Assembly (NCBI GenBank): GCA_002404465.1
Contig: DHJT01000043.1
Span: forward strand, 475 to 22,122
DNA from: Sutterella sp. UBA4713
GTDB taxonomy: Bacteria > Pseudomonadota > Gammaproteobacteria > Burkholderiales > Burkholderiaceae_F
Length of the DNA stretch: 21,648 nt
Direction: 5' to 3'
This document shows, piece after piece, positions 7,139 to 13,784 of the stretch (positions within the stretch are counted from its first letter, which is position 1; every line of letters starts with the position of its first letter). The notes below the pieces were generated by a model. It did no database searches. It was not told the DNA's origin and worked only from the letters and a program-made list of their open reading frames with translations. The translations under genes and the position numbers were made by a program.

Positions 7139-7785
7139 CCGGCTTTTTGGGCGGCAATTAACGCTTGCGTTCGGTTGTTCGCGTGAAAGGCGCGGTAAAT
7201 GGCCGTCACATGTGTTTTGACCGTGCCTTCCGATAACTTGAGTTCGCGGCAAATGCGCTTGATCGGAAGGCCGCGTGCCAGGCACAGAAGAACATCTTTT
7301 TGCCTATCGGTCAGACGCACGTCAGGGGAGCTTGCCTTGAGCGAGGCCGAATCGATAAAGCGCTTTTTCTGGGCGACCGTCAGCAGTTTCATGGGCACAT
7401 ACACGCCGCCTTTTAAAACGAGGTTCACGGCACTGGTCAGCGTCTCGGTTTCAAGGCTTTTCGGGACGAATCCGGCGGCGCCGAGTTTTAAAACGTGCGT
7501 GACTTGCTCCGGGTCGGTAATGCCCGAAAGCACCAAAATCTTTAACGTCGGATTGCTCCGAACGAGTTCCTCGAGTAGGTCCGTCGGGTTTTTGACGTCC
7601 GGAAGCGACAGATCCAAAATCATCAGGTCCGTGGCCGATCCGTAAAGCTCAGCAAGGTTGCGCGCTTGATCGGCCGTGGTTCCCGTGTGAACGACGGATT
7701 CGGGAAATTGTGTTTTCAAGAGAAAACTTAAGCCCTGTACGATTAATGCATGGTCGTCAACGATAAGAAAATGTCTGGCGCTCAT
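7120..7785 (-). CDS. NarL/FixJ-family response regulator (receiver + LuxR-type HTH)
   Basis: 221 residues. The receiver domain (about 4-125) has the acidic pair D10/D11 in IVDDH, phosphoacceptor Asp58 in LMILDLSLPD, Ser87 in LVLSGIT, and Lys109 in VPKS. The DNA-binding LuxR/GerE domain (about 157-215) is complete, with LTDRQKDVLLCLARGLPIKRI and LSEGTVKTHVTAIYRA. It should be a phosphorylation-controlled transcription factor. The likely kinase is the hybrid kinase converging from the other side, whose last 19 bases overlap this gene. The start has GGAGAG 5 bases upstream on the minus strand. Its promoter must lie in 7786-7897, shared with accD. Target genes cannot be read from the sequence. 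Confidence 0.9.
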   Translation of the reverse strand: MSARHFLIVDDHALIVQGLSFLLKTQFPESVVHTGTTADQARNLAELYGSATDLMILDLSLPDVKNPTDLLEELVRSNPTLKILVLSGITDPEQVTHVLKLGAAGFVPKSLETETLTSAVNLVLKGGVYVPMKLLTVAQKKRFIDSASLKASSPDVRLTDRQKDVLLCLARGLPIKRICRELKLSEGTVKTHVTAIYRAFHANNRTQALIAAQKAGYEILL

Positions 7786-7897
7786 GGCCTCTCTCCGATA
7801 ACTAACAGCCGAATTTCGCCGATTGTAATCCCTTCGCTTGCAACATTAAAATACGACCTAACACGACGGTTGACGAACTTACGTAAGCTTTTTTCCC
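7786..7897. promoter_or_regulatory. Divergent intergenic region between response regulator and accD
   Basis: This 112-base AT-richer gap must drive both outward genes. On the minus strand a TACAAT-like -10 (plus positions 7822-7827) lies upstream of the response regulator but has only a weak -35. It overlaps the -35 proposed for accD, so the two promoters could interfere. A short palindrome TTACGTAA (7879-7886) lies just before accD; it could be an operator but is too short to claim. Confidence 0.4.
7823..7852 (+). promoter_or_regulatory. Candidate sigma70 promoter for accD
   Basis: A -35-like TTGTAA (7823-7828) and a -10-like TAAAAT (7847-7852) are separated by 18 bases. This would start transcription about 7859 and leave a leader of about 40 bases. 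Matches are 4/6 and 5/6 to consensus. It is the best candidate in the gap but was picked by eye. Confidence 0.4.
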
Positions 7898-8773
7898 ATG
7901 AGCTGGATTACACGCATCCTTCCGAAATTTTCTTCTTCCGACAGCGGCACGAAACGCCGCAGTCCCATCCCGAGCGGTGTTTGGACTAAATGTCCGCATT
8001 GCGATCAGGTTTTGTATAACGAAGACTTGGTTGAGTCGTTGATGGTATGTCCTAAGTGCGGCGAGCACATGCGACTGAGTGCCAAGGAGCGATTGCAGTG
8101 TTTTTTAGACCGCAAGGGGCCGCATGAAGAAATCGGCGCCGACATTGCGCCGTGTGACCCCTTAGGGTTTGTCGACAGTAAACCGTACCCGGAGCGCTTA
8201 GCTTCCTATGAGGCGAAAACCAAGGAGATCGATGCACTCATTGTTATGCGCGGGACCTTGGTCAATGAGCCGATCGTGGCCGCGTCCTTTGATTTCGGTT
8301 TTATGGGCGGCTCGATGGGCAGTGTTGTCGGCGAACGATTCGTGCGGGGCGTTAAACGTTCCTTGGAAGAGAAAATTCCTTTTATCGTTTTTTGCGCGAG
8401 CGGCGGGGCGCGCATGCAAGAAGGATTAATCAGTCTTATGCAGATGGCCAAGACCAATTCGGCTGTCGCAGAGCTCAATCGCGAGAAAATTCCCTTTATC
8501 AGCGTATTGACCGACCCGACTATGGGCGGTGTTTCGGCCTCGTTTGCCTTTATGGGGGATGTGGTTATTGCCGAACCCGGAGCCTTAATCGGCTTTGCCG
8601 GTCCGCGCGTGATCGAGCAAACCGTTCGCGAGAAGCTTCCCGACGGCTTTCAAAGGGCCGAAAAGCTTCTTGAACTCGGGGCCTTGGATATGATTGTCGA
8701 TCGGCGCAACATGCGTAGCGTCGTTTTTCAGATTCTTGAAATTCTCGGTAAGAGCGATAAGGGGGCCTTATAA
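7898..8773 (+). CDS. accD: Acetyl-CoA carboxylase, carboxyltransferase beta subunit
   Basis: 291 residues, close to the family's usual length. AccD pairs with AccA to move the carboxyl group from biotin to acetyl-CoA, making malonyl-CoA for fatty-acid synthesis in the cytoplasm. The N-terminal zinc ribbon is complete (C32, C35, C51, C54: CPHC and CPKC). The carboxyltransferase core has GFMGGSMGSVVGE, CASGGARMQEG, and DPTMGGVSASFA, the classic CoA-binding and oxyanion-hole segments. ATG 7898 gives the normal start MSWI; the ribosome-binding site is weak. In many betaproteobacteria accD lies next to trpA and folC. Neither is here; bamC follows after 210 bases. Confidence 0.96.
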   Translation: MSWITRILPKFSSSDSGTKRRSPIPSGVWTKCPHCDQVLYNEDLVESLMVCPKCGEHMRLSAKERLQCFLDRKGPHEEIGADIAPCDPLGFVDSKPYPERLASYEAKTKEIDALIVMRGTLVNEPIVAASFDFGFMGGSMGSVVGERFVRGVKRSLEEKIPFIVFCASGGARMQEGLISLMQMAKTNSAVAELNREKIPFISVLTDPTMGGVSASFAFMGDVVIAEPGALIGFAGPRVIEQTVREKLPDGFQRAEKLLELGALDMIVDRRNMRSVVFQILEILGKSDKGAL

Positions 8774-8983
8774 GAAGGGATATTACGTGCTCAAATCGCA
8801 TTTTTCGGACGCAATTTTTTTCCAAAGCGACGAAATTTGACGGCAACGGGGTTTGACGACGGCGTATTTCGTTTTAACGGGACGTTTGAGGGGCGCGCTT
8901 TTTGCTAGACTGCGCGGAACATACGCGGAAAGACGCAAAAAACGCATTTTCCGAATTCTTTTTACGGGCAAAAGTACACGTTT
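8774..8983 (+). promoter_or_regulatory. Gene-free region between accD and bamC, with candidate extended -10 promoter
   Basis: The 210 bases are the longest gene-free stretch of the window. The best promoter signal is an extended -10, TGCTAGACT at 8903-8911, without a good -35 (CGTTTG at 8883-8888). It would give a leader of about 65 bases for bamC. Two TTTGACG heptamers occur at 8836-8842 and 8852-8858; they could be -35 elements or a short direct repeat, but neither has a matching -10. A small stem ATAAGG/CCTTAT (8757-8771) overlaps the accD stop and has no T-run, so it is not a convincing terminator. A long minus-strand open frame covering this region looks like a shadow of bamC. Confidence 0.4.
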
Positions 8984-10153
8984 ATGGCACATCGAATCTA
9001 TCGCTTGACTCTGCTTGCCGGTGCCGCACTGGCGCTTGTCGGATGTTCTCAGCTGGAAAAAATCGGCATTCACATGCCCGGCGAACGCGCTGAGTATGAA
9101 TCGAGCACTTCGCGCTCTCCTTTGGAAATTCCTCCGGATCTCGATGCAATCGACACAACGGATCGGTTTACGATTCCCGGCCGCCCCAGAGCGGTCAGTG
9201 CGAATGCGCAAAGTGACTACAACGAGGCCGTGATGCGTAAACTCGGATCGGCCTCCGGAAATGTTCTTCCGCAGACCGTGACGGCCAAGGTGATTCGCGA
9301 CGGACAGACCCGCTACGTGCATGTGACGGCGCCGGCCGATCGTGTCTGGCCGGTTTTGCAGGATTTTTGGCCCTCGGTTGGTCTTGAAGTGAAAACGCAA
9401 AACGCGCAGACCGGCGTCATGCAGACCGAGTGGGCGGAAAATAAGGCCAACCTTCCCAAGGATATCATTCGTGCCACACTCGGCAAGGTTTTCGATTTTG
9501 TTTACGACACGGGCTTGCGCGATCAGTTCCGTGCGCGTATGGAGCGAAATGACGACGGGTCGACCGATATCTACATTACGCACAAGCAAATGGTCGAAGT
9601 GCTCGCAGGCAAAGACGCCGACAGTACGATTTGGCAGCCCGGTCCTTCCGATCCGCAGTTAGAAGCTGAGATGCTCTCGCGGCTGGCACTGAAACTGGAA
9701 ACCGAATTTAATCCGGACATCAAATCCGAGGTCGCCCAGAAGGCCGCGCGCGAAGAAATCGTCAAGCAAACGGAACCTGTTTGTGACCTCATTAAGGATG
9801 AAGACGGGAAAGCCGTTGAACTGATCATTCACGAGCCGTTTGATCGTGCTTGGCGCCGTGCGGGTTTGGCGATGGATCGAGCCGGATTTAACATGGTCGA
9901 TCGTGACAGAAGTCGCGGCATTTACCTAGTGAGCTACTTGGATAGCGACTATGAAGCCAAAAAGAAGGCCGAGCGCGGGTTCTTCTCGAATATGTTCAAT
10001 AAGGACCAGCCGGTTGAGGCACCCGAGTACCGCATTCGTTTAGCCGAAAGCGACGGTCAGACGCGCTTGACTGTCACGGCCTCGGACGGAAAGGCCGATA
10101 CGACGGGTGCCGCGCCTAAGATTCTTGTTGTTCTAGCTGAGCAACTGCGCTGA
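8984..10153 (+). CDS. bamC: Outer membrane protein assembly factor BamC (lipoprotein)
   Basis: 389 residues, somewhat longer than E. coli BamC (344). A lipoprotein signal peptide ends in the lipobox LVGC, so Cys21 is lipidated; the following Ser favours the outer membrane. BamC is an accessory subunit of the BAM complex that inserts beta-barrel proteins. The N-terminal BamD-binding stretch is recognisable (SPLEIPPDLDAI, about 46-57). Two helix-grip domains follow (about 105-250 and 275-389): the first opens RYVHVTAPADRVWPVLQDFW, the second has VELIIHEPFDRAWRRAGLAM. The upstream ribosome-binding site is poor. E. coli and many other bacteria have bamC next to dapA; here it sits between accD and an FKBP gene. 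An imperfect hairpin follows the stop. Confidence 0.9.
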   Translation: MAHRIYRLTLLAGAALALVGCSQLEKIGIHMPGERAEYESSTSRSPLEIPPDLDAIDTTDRFTIPGRPRAVSANAQSDYNEAVMRKLGSASGNVLPQTVTAKVIRDGQTRYVHVTAPADRVWPVLQDFWPSVGLEVKTQNAQTGVMQTEWAENKANLPKDIIRATLGKVFDFVYDTGLRDQFRARMERNDDGSTDIYITHKQMVEVLAGKDADSTIWQPGPSDPQLEAEMLSRLALKLETEFNPDIKSEVAQKAAREEIVKQTEPVCDLIKDEDGKAVELIIHEPFDRAWRRAGLAMDRAGFNMVDRDRSRGIYLVSYLDSDYEAKKKAERGFFSNMFNKDQPVEAPEYRIRLAESDGQTRLTVTASDGKADTTGAAPKILVVLAEQLR

Positions 10154-10169
10154 GACACCACGTACCGAT

Positions 10170-10203
10170 CCGATCGAACCGATTAATGCCTCGGTCCGAT
10201 CGG
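10170..10203. repeat. Imperfect 13-bp inverted repeat (hairpin) between bamC and the FKBP gene
   Basis: The left arm CCGATCGAACCGA (10170-10182) and right arm TCGGTCCGATCGG (10191-10203) pair over 13 positions with one mismatch and an 8-base loop. The mismatch is A-C on the plus RNA but a G-U wobble on the minus RNA. There is no T-run after either arm, so it is not a standard intrinsic terminator. It could be an mRNA-stabilising stem after bamC, a factor-dependent stop, or a protein-binding palindrome just ahead of the FKBP start at 10220. Confidence 0.6.
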
Positions 10204-10219
10204 CCGTAAGAGTTCATCG

Positions 10220-10717
10220 ATGAAAACCGTTACCCAAGATACACTTGTGCGCATTGCCGTTCGTATGTCCGATTTGCAAGGGCACGTTCTGGACGAAACA
10301 CCGCTTGACGGTGTTTGGTATTTGCACGGCCGCGGCGATATTTTTCCGGCGTTTGAAGAAAAGTTGGCGGGAAAACCCGTCGGAACCTCGCTTTCCTTTA
10401 CGTTAGAGCCTGAACAAGCTTTCGGCGAATTTGACGAAACGTTGGTCATTTTGCGCGATGCAAAAGACTTGGCCGATCCGGCCGACGTGCGCGTCGGACT
10501 CCGATTTGAGTCGGTTGCAGGCGCAAAACCCTCGAGTCGTCCGTATCGCATCACGGACCTGGCTGACGGAAAGGCGCTCTTGGATGCCAATCATCCGCTG
10601 GCCGGTTGGACGCTACGTTTTGACGTGAAAATTCTGGAAATCGTCGATGTGCCCGAAGGCGAGATTGGCGATGCGGTTCCCGTTCCCGATTTTTTGTCCG
10701 TTCCCGGCTCGGTATAA
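10220..10717 (+). CDS. FKBP-type peptidyl-prolyl cis-trans isomerase, SlyD/FkpB-like
   Basis: 165 residues without a signal peptide, so cytoplasmic. The FKBP half-barrel is visible at the N-terminus (LVRIAVRMSDLQGHVLDETP), followed by GRGDIFPAFEEKLAGKPVG and LEPEQAFGEFDETL. The insert-in-flap domain follows, and the chain closes with LLDANHPLAGWTLRFDVKIL; NHPLAG is a strong SlyD/FkpB signature. The family speeds proline isomerisation and acts as a chaperone. The metal-binding His-rich tail of SlyD is absent, so it resembles FkpB/SlpA or short SlyD forms. The ribosome-binding site is weak. Its last codons overlap a TATAAT box that may serve psd. Confidence 0.85.
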   Translation: MKTVTQDTLVRIAVRMSDLQGHVLDETPLDGVWYLHGRGDIFPAFEEKLAGKPVGTSLSFTLEPEQAFGEFDETLVILRDAKDLADPADVRVGLRFESVAGAKPSSRPYRITDLADGKALLDANHPLAGWTLRFDVKILEIVDVPEGEIGDAVPVPDFLSVPGSV

Positions 10718-10718
10718 T
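10713..10718 (+). promoter_or_regulatory. Candidate -10 box for psd-pssA
   Basis: A perfect TATAAT in the context GGTATAATCG straddles the stop codon of the FKBP gene. The region 17 bases upstream is T-rich without a clear TTGACA, so the -35 is weak. Transcription would begin near 10725 and give a leader of about 35 bases before psd. Confidence 0.4.
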
Positions 10719-10760
10719 CGATTTTTTAACTTGCAGTCACCGGCCCATTAGGAGAATTCC

Positions 10761-11420
10761 GTGAAACGCATTTACCCACATCCGTTCTTTGCCCGTGAAG
10801 GCTGGCCTTTTATGGGCGCAACCTTTCTAGTTGCGTTTCTGGTTGATTGCTTTGTCGACGGCTTTTTGGTTTTCTTCTTTTGGCTCCTTTTTCTTTTCGT
10901 GGCCAATTTCTTTCGCGATCCGGCCCGTGAAATGCCGCAAGACGAACACGCCGTCGTCAGTCCCGTGGACGGACGCGTCGTCAAGATTCAAGAACAAACA
11001 TGCCCGTACACCGGCAAGAAGATGCGCATGATTTCGATTTTCATGAACGTGTTTAACGTACACAGTCAGAAAGCGCCGGTGGCCGGAAAAGTCATGAAGG
11101 TCGAGTACTTTAAGGGCAAGTTTTTCAATGCTGCTCTTGATAAGGCCAGCACCGACAACGAGCGCAATGCCGTTGTCGTGAAAACACCGGCCGGGGATAC
11201 GGTTTGTTTCGTGCAGATTGCCGGACTTGTGGCACGCCGCATTCTATGCTACACGCACGTCGGCGAAGCCTTGCAACGCGGCGATCGTTACGGCTTTATC
11301 CGCTTCGGAAGTCGGGTCGATGTCTATTTGCCGCTTTCTGCTGAAGTTTCGGTTGTGATCGGCCAGAAAGTCACGGGCGTCGCCAGTGTGATCGCGCGTC
11401 TTAAGAAGCCGGCTGTTTAA
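10761..11420 (+). CDS. psd: Phosphatidylserine decarboxylase proenzyme, short form
   Basis: 219 residues, the length of the short (PSD-B-like) decarboxylases found in many betaproteobacteria. It converts phosphatidylserine to phosphatidylethanolamine at the inner membrane. Two hydrophobic stretches (about 17-50) anchor the N-terminus. The core has VVSPVDGRVV (65-74) and FMNVFNVHSQKAPVAG (94-109). The autocleavage site that generates the pyruvoyl cofactor is the Gly183-Ser184 bond in RFGSRVDVYLP. The start is GTG 10761, supported by TAGGAG at 10750-10755. pssA, which makes its substrate, follows directly, so the two steps are encoded together. Confidence 0.93.
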   Translation: MKRIYPHPFFAREGWPFMGATFLVAFLVDCFVDGFLVFFFWLLFLFVANFFRDPAREMPQDEHAVVSPVDGRVVKIQEQTCPYTGKKMRMISIFMNVFNVHSQKAPVAGKVMKVEYFKGKFFNAALDKASTDNERNAVVVKTPAGDTVCFVQIAGLVARRILCYTHVGEALQRGDRYGFIRFGSRVDVYLPLSAEVSVVIGQKVTGVASVIARLKKPAV

Positions 11421-11448
11421 AAGTAACATACGCATTCGGAGTTTGACT

Positions 11449-12291
11449 ATGGTTCAACGTACACGTCGTCGTTCGGCTCGCGCCCGTATGGTCGAGGCAA
11501 GTCGCAAGAAGATTCACATCGTGCGTACGCGCGGTATTTACGTACTTCCGAACCTTTTTACGACCGCTTCACTCGTGTGCGCATTCTTAGCGATTATTCG
11601 GGCGGTTGACGGCGTTTTCGATACGGCAGCCGTTTTAATTGTTCTTTCGATGGTTTTTGACGGGATGGACGGACGTGTGGCACGCCTGACGCACACGCAA
11701 AGCGAATTCGGCGTGCAGTTCGATTCGATTGCCGATATGACGGCCTTCGGCGTTGCGCCGGCCGTGACGGTCTATCAGTTTCTCTTACAGAGCATGGGCG
11801 GCGTCGGCTGTATGGCAGCTTTCGTGTTTTGTCTGTGCGCCGGAATTCGTCTCGCGCGATTTAACTGCAACGTCGGCGTTGTCGATAAGCGGTTTTTCCA
11901 GGGACTGCCGAGTCCGGCGGCCGCGGCGCTCGTTGCCGGTTTCGTCTATCTTACGGCCCAAGGGAAAATGCCGACTTTTATCCTCACAAATCCCGTGCCG
12001 TATGCCTTTGTGATCACGCTGTATGCGGGTCTTACCATGGTCTGTAATGCCCCGTTTTTCTCGGGAAAATCGGCAGCGTGCCTAAAGACCAAGCCCTTCT
12101 GGTTTGCTTTGGCTTTAAGTGTGATTTTTATCGTCGTCTCCGAAAGTCCGGCTTTTGCAGTCTTTATCCTCTTTTGCTTGTATGCCTTAAGCGGCTATGT
12201 GTATCAGACATGGCTCTTTTTCACCGACCGACCCAATCCCGTATTACCGCATCGAGATGAGGACGGCCATCAAGAGGACGAAAAGGCGTAA
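11449..12291 (+). CDS. pssA: CDP-diacylglycerol-serine O-phosphatidyltransferase
   Basis: 280 residues. It joins CDP-diacylglycerol and serine to form phosphatidylserine, the substrate of the preceding Psd. The CDP-alcohol phosphotransferase signature DG-x2-AR-x8-G-x3-D-x3-D is intact, with D71, D74, G75, A78, R79, G88, D92 and D96. A basic N-terminus (about 1-29, many Arg/Lys) precedes about six to eight hydrophobic helices, and the C-terminal tail is acidic. ATG 11449 is preferred over TTG 11443 because GGAG (11438-11441) is correctly spaced for it. It lies 28 bases after the psd stop, probably on one mRNA. Confidence 0.93.
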   Translation: MVQRTRRRSARARMVEASRKKIHIVRTRGIYVLPNLFTTASLVCAFLAIIRAVDGVFDTAAVLIVLSMVFDGMDGRVARLTHTQSEFGVQFDSIADMTAFGVAPAVTVYQFLLQSMGGVGCMAAFVFCLCAGIRLARFNCNVGVVDKRFFQGLPSPAAAALVAGFVYLTAQGKMPTFILTNPVPYAFVITLYAGLTMVCNAPFFSGKSAACLKTKPFWFALALSVIFIVVSESPAFAVFILFCLYALSGYVYQTWLFFTDRPNPVLPHRDEDGHQEDEKA

Positions 12292-12330
12292 ACTTGCGAT
12301 CCGTTTTTCGGCGGTTTCTTTGGTTCGTTT

Positions 12331-12897
12331 ATGTTTTTATTTGCGCCGGGCCCCCTTCCTGCTATCCGTCTTGCGCACACCAAGTACGAGTTTTTCCCCG
12401 TTCGCCGTCTTCGTGTAAGGACGGTATCGGACGCCTTTGTTTGTTCTCCGATTCACTTGACAACACTGTCCGAGAAAGATGCGATTTGTACGCCGATGGC
12501 GCCCGGTGATGCGATTTATTTACTTCTGGCAGCGCTTTTCGGACGTACGGATAAAACGCCTCTTGCCTATACGGCAGGTCTCCTGCATCGAAAAAATGCC
12601 TATTGGCCGGAAGATTCCGTGTATTTTGCGCAAGCGCGCTATGCCGCTCGAACAATCAACCCGGAAGATAGCCTTGCGTGGGCCTACGCGGGAAATCAGG
12701 AACTCATGCGCCGAAAAGCCGATGAGGCATGCGGCAGTTTGGCCGCTGCCGTTGACAAAGCACGGCAAACGCCGGCCGGGATTGCCCCGGGTGACCTTAT
12801 TGCCGTTGCTGCGCCCGTAAAGACGATTTCCCGTGAAGCGGGTGAAATTTTTGCCGGTGTGAACGGTATCGGATCTGTGAAACTCCTATGGCATTAA
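12331..12897 (+). CDS. Protein of unknown function, coupled to the downstream exporter
   Basis: 188 residues that I do not recognise. The part from about residue 55 on has clear coding character like its neighbours, for example APGDAIYLLLAALFG, and YWPEDSVYFAQARYAARTIN followed by PEDSLAWAYAG. Helical Ala-rich segments with regularly spaced aromatics could be a helical-repeat fold, but I cannot show that. The N-terminus is uncertain: ATG 12331 has no good ribosome-binding site, and a TTG at 12294 in another frame follows AAAAGG and would encode a signal-peptide-like start but stops at 12509. Either the start is 12331, or the gene carries a frameshift joining the two frames. The stop overlaps the exporter start by 10 bases, implying translational coupling. 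Confidence 0.6.
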   Translation: MFLFAPGPLPAIRLAHTKYEFFPVRRLRVRTVSDAFVCSPIHLTTLSEKDAICTPMAPGDAIYLLLAALFGRTDKTPLAYTAGLLHRKNAYWPEDSVYFAQARYAARTINPEDSLAWAYAGNQELMRRKADEACGSLAAAVDKARQTPAGIAPGDLIAVAAPVKTISREAGEIFAGVNGIGSVKLLWH

Positions 12898-13784
12898 CAA
12901 CAGCAAAAGCAACGGCCGTCGGTTTGATGGCACCGGTTCTTTGGGGCATGAGCGTCGGTCTCGTGCGAACCGTGACGGTCGATGCCGGAATTGCCGGCGG
13001 CGTGTGCCTGATGAATTTGATTGCGGCCGTGCTCCTGATGTTTGTCTTCGGAATACCGAAGTTTTCGGACTATCCGAAAAAATACCTTCTGTTCGGCTTG
13101 ACGGCTGCTCTTTTGTGCGAGCTGTGTTTTCCTATCTCGATGGGCTTGTGCCAAAACCCGCGCGAAACAATCGAAGTCGGGATGGTCAATTACGCGTGGC
13201 CGTGTCTGACGGTCCTTTTTGCGATTTTATTTAACGGTCAGACCAGTCGCTGGTGGATTGTTTTGGGGCTCGTGACGGCTTTTATCGGCATGGCCATGGT
13301 GCTTTCGGGTGAGGGCGGGTTAAATCCGGCAGAAATTGCCCTGAATGTCGGAAAGAACCCGGCGCCCTATATCCTGGCCTTTACGGGGGCAGTTGCCTGG
13401 GCCACGTACTGCTCGATTACGCGGGGTATCGGGATTAAGAAAAATCCGGTCGTTCTGATTTTTCTCGGCAATACACTTGTGTACGGAACCCTTTATTTGT
13501 CCGGATTCGGCGCGCGGTTTGTTTTTTCCTACGAAGCGGTGAAGGCGTGTCTTATTGCCGGATGCGTGATGGCAAGCGGCTATGCCGTTTGGAATATCGG
13601 CATTATTTCCGGGAAGATGACGGTTTTAGCGATTGCCAGTTACTTTACGCCTGTTTTGTCGTGCTTATTTGCCTCGGTGTATTTGAACCAACCTTTAACG
13701 CTTTCGTTTTTCAAGGGCGTGGGCTTGGTTGTCGCAGGATCCCTTGTTTGTTGGGCGGCAACGCGCCGGGGACACAGCGTTTAG
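12888..13784 (+). CDS. yddG: YddG-like amino-acid exporter (DMT superfamily)
   Basis: 298 residues with about ten hydrophobic helices in two EamA-like halves, an inner-membrane exporter of the drug/metabolite transporter superfamily. It resembles YddG, which exports aromatic amino acids: the N-terminus (ATAVGLMAPVLWGMSVGLVR) and especially IEVGMVNYAWPCLTVLFAIL (about 96-115) are close to the E. coli protein. Substrate assignment is by similarity only. The start lies inside the end of the previous gene. Its stop overlaps by 3 bases the stop of the convergent ABC-F gene, leaving no room for a terminator between them. Confidence 0.88.
   Translation: MALTTAKATAVGLMAPVLWGMSVGLVRTVTVDAGIAGGVCLMNLIAAVLLMFVFGIPKFSDYPKKYLLFGLTAALLCELCFPISMGLCQNPRETIEVGMVNYAWPCLTVLFAILFNGQTSRWWIVLGLVTAFIGMAMVLSGEGGLNPAEIALNVGKNPAPYILAFTGAVAWATYCSITRGIGIKKNPVVLIFLGNTLVYGTLYLSGFGARFVFSYEAVKACLIAGCVMASGYAVWNIGIISGKMTVLAIASYFTPVLSCLFASVYLNQPLTLSFFKGVGLVVAGSLVCWAATRRGHSV

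Noticed and set aside
8783..9589. 268-codon open frame on the minus strand across the accD-bamC gap and the start of bamC
   Set aside because: It lies antisense to a convincing BamC lipoprotein signal peptide and domain, its product is rich in Arg/His without recognisable motifs, and it looks like a shadow of the plus-strand codon pattern.
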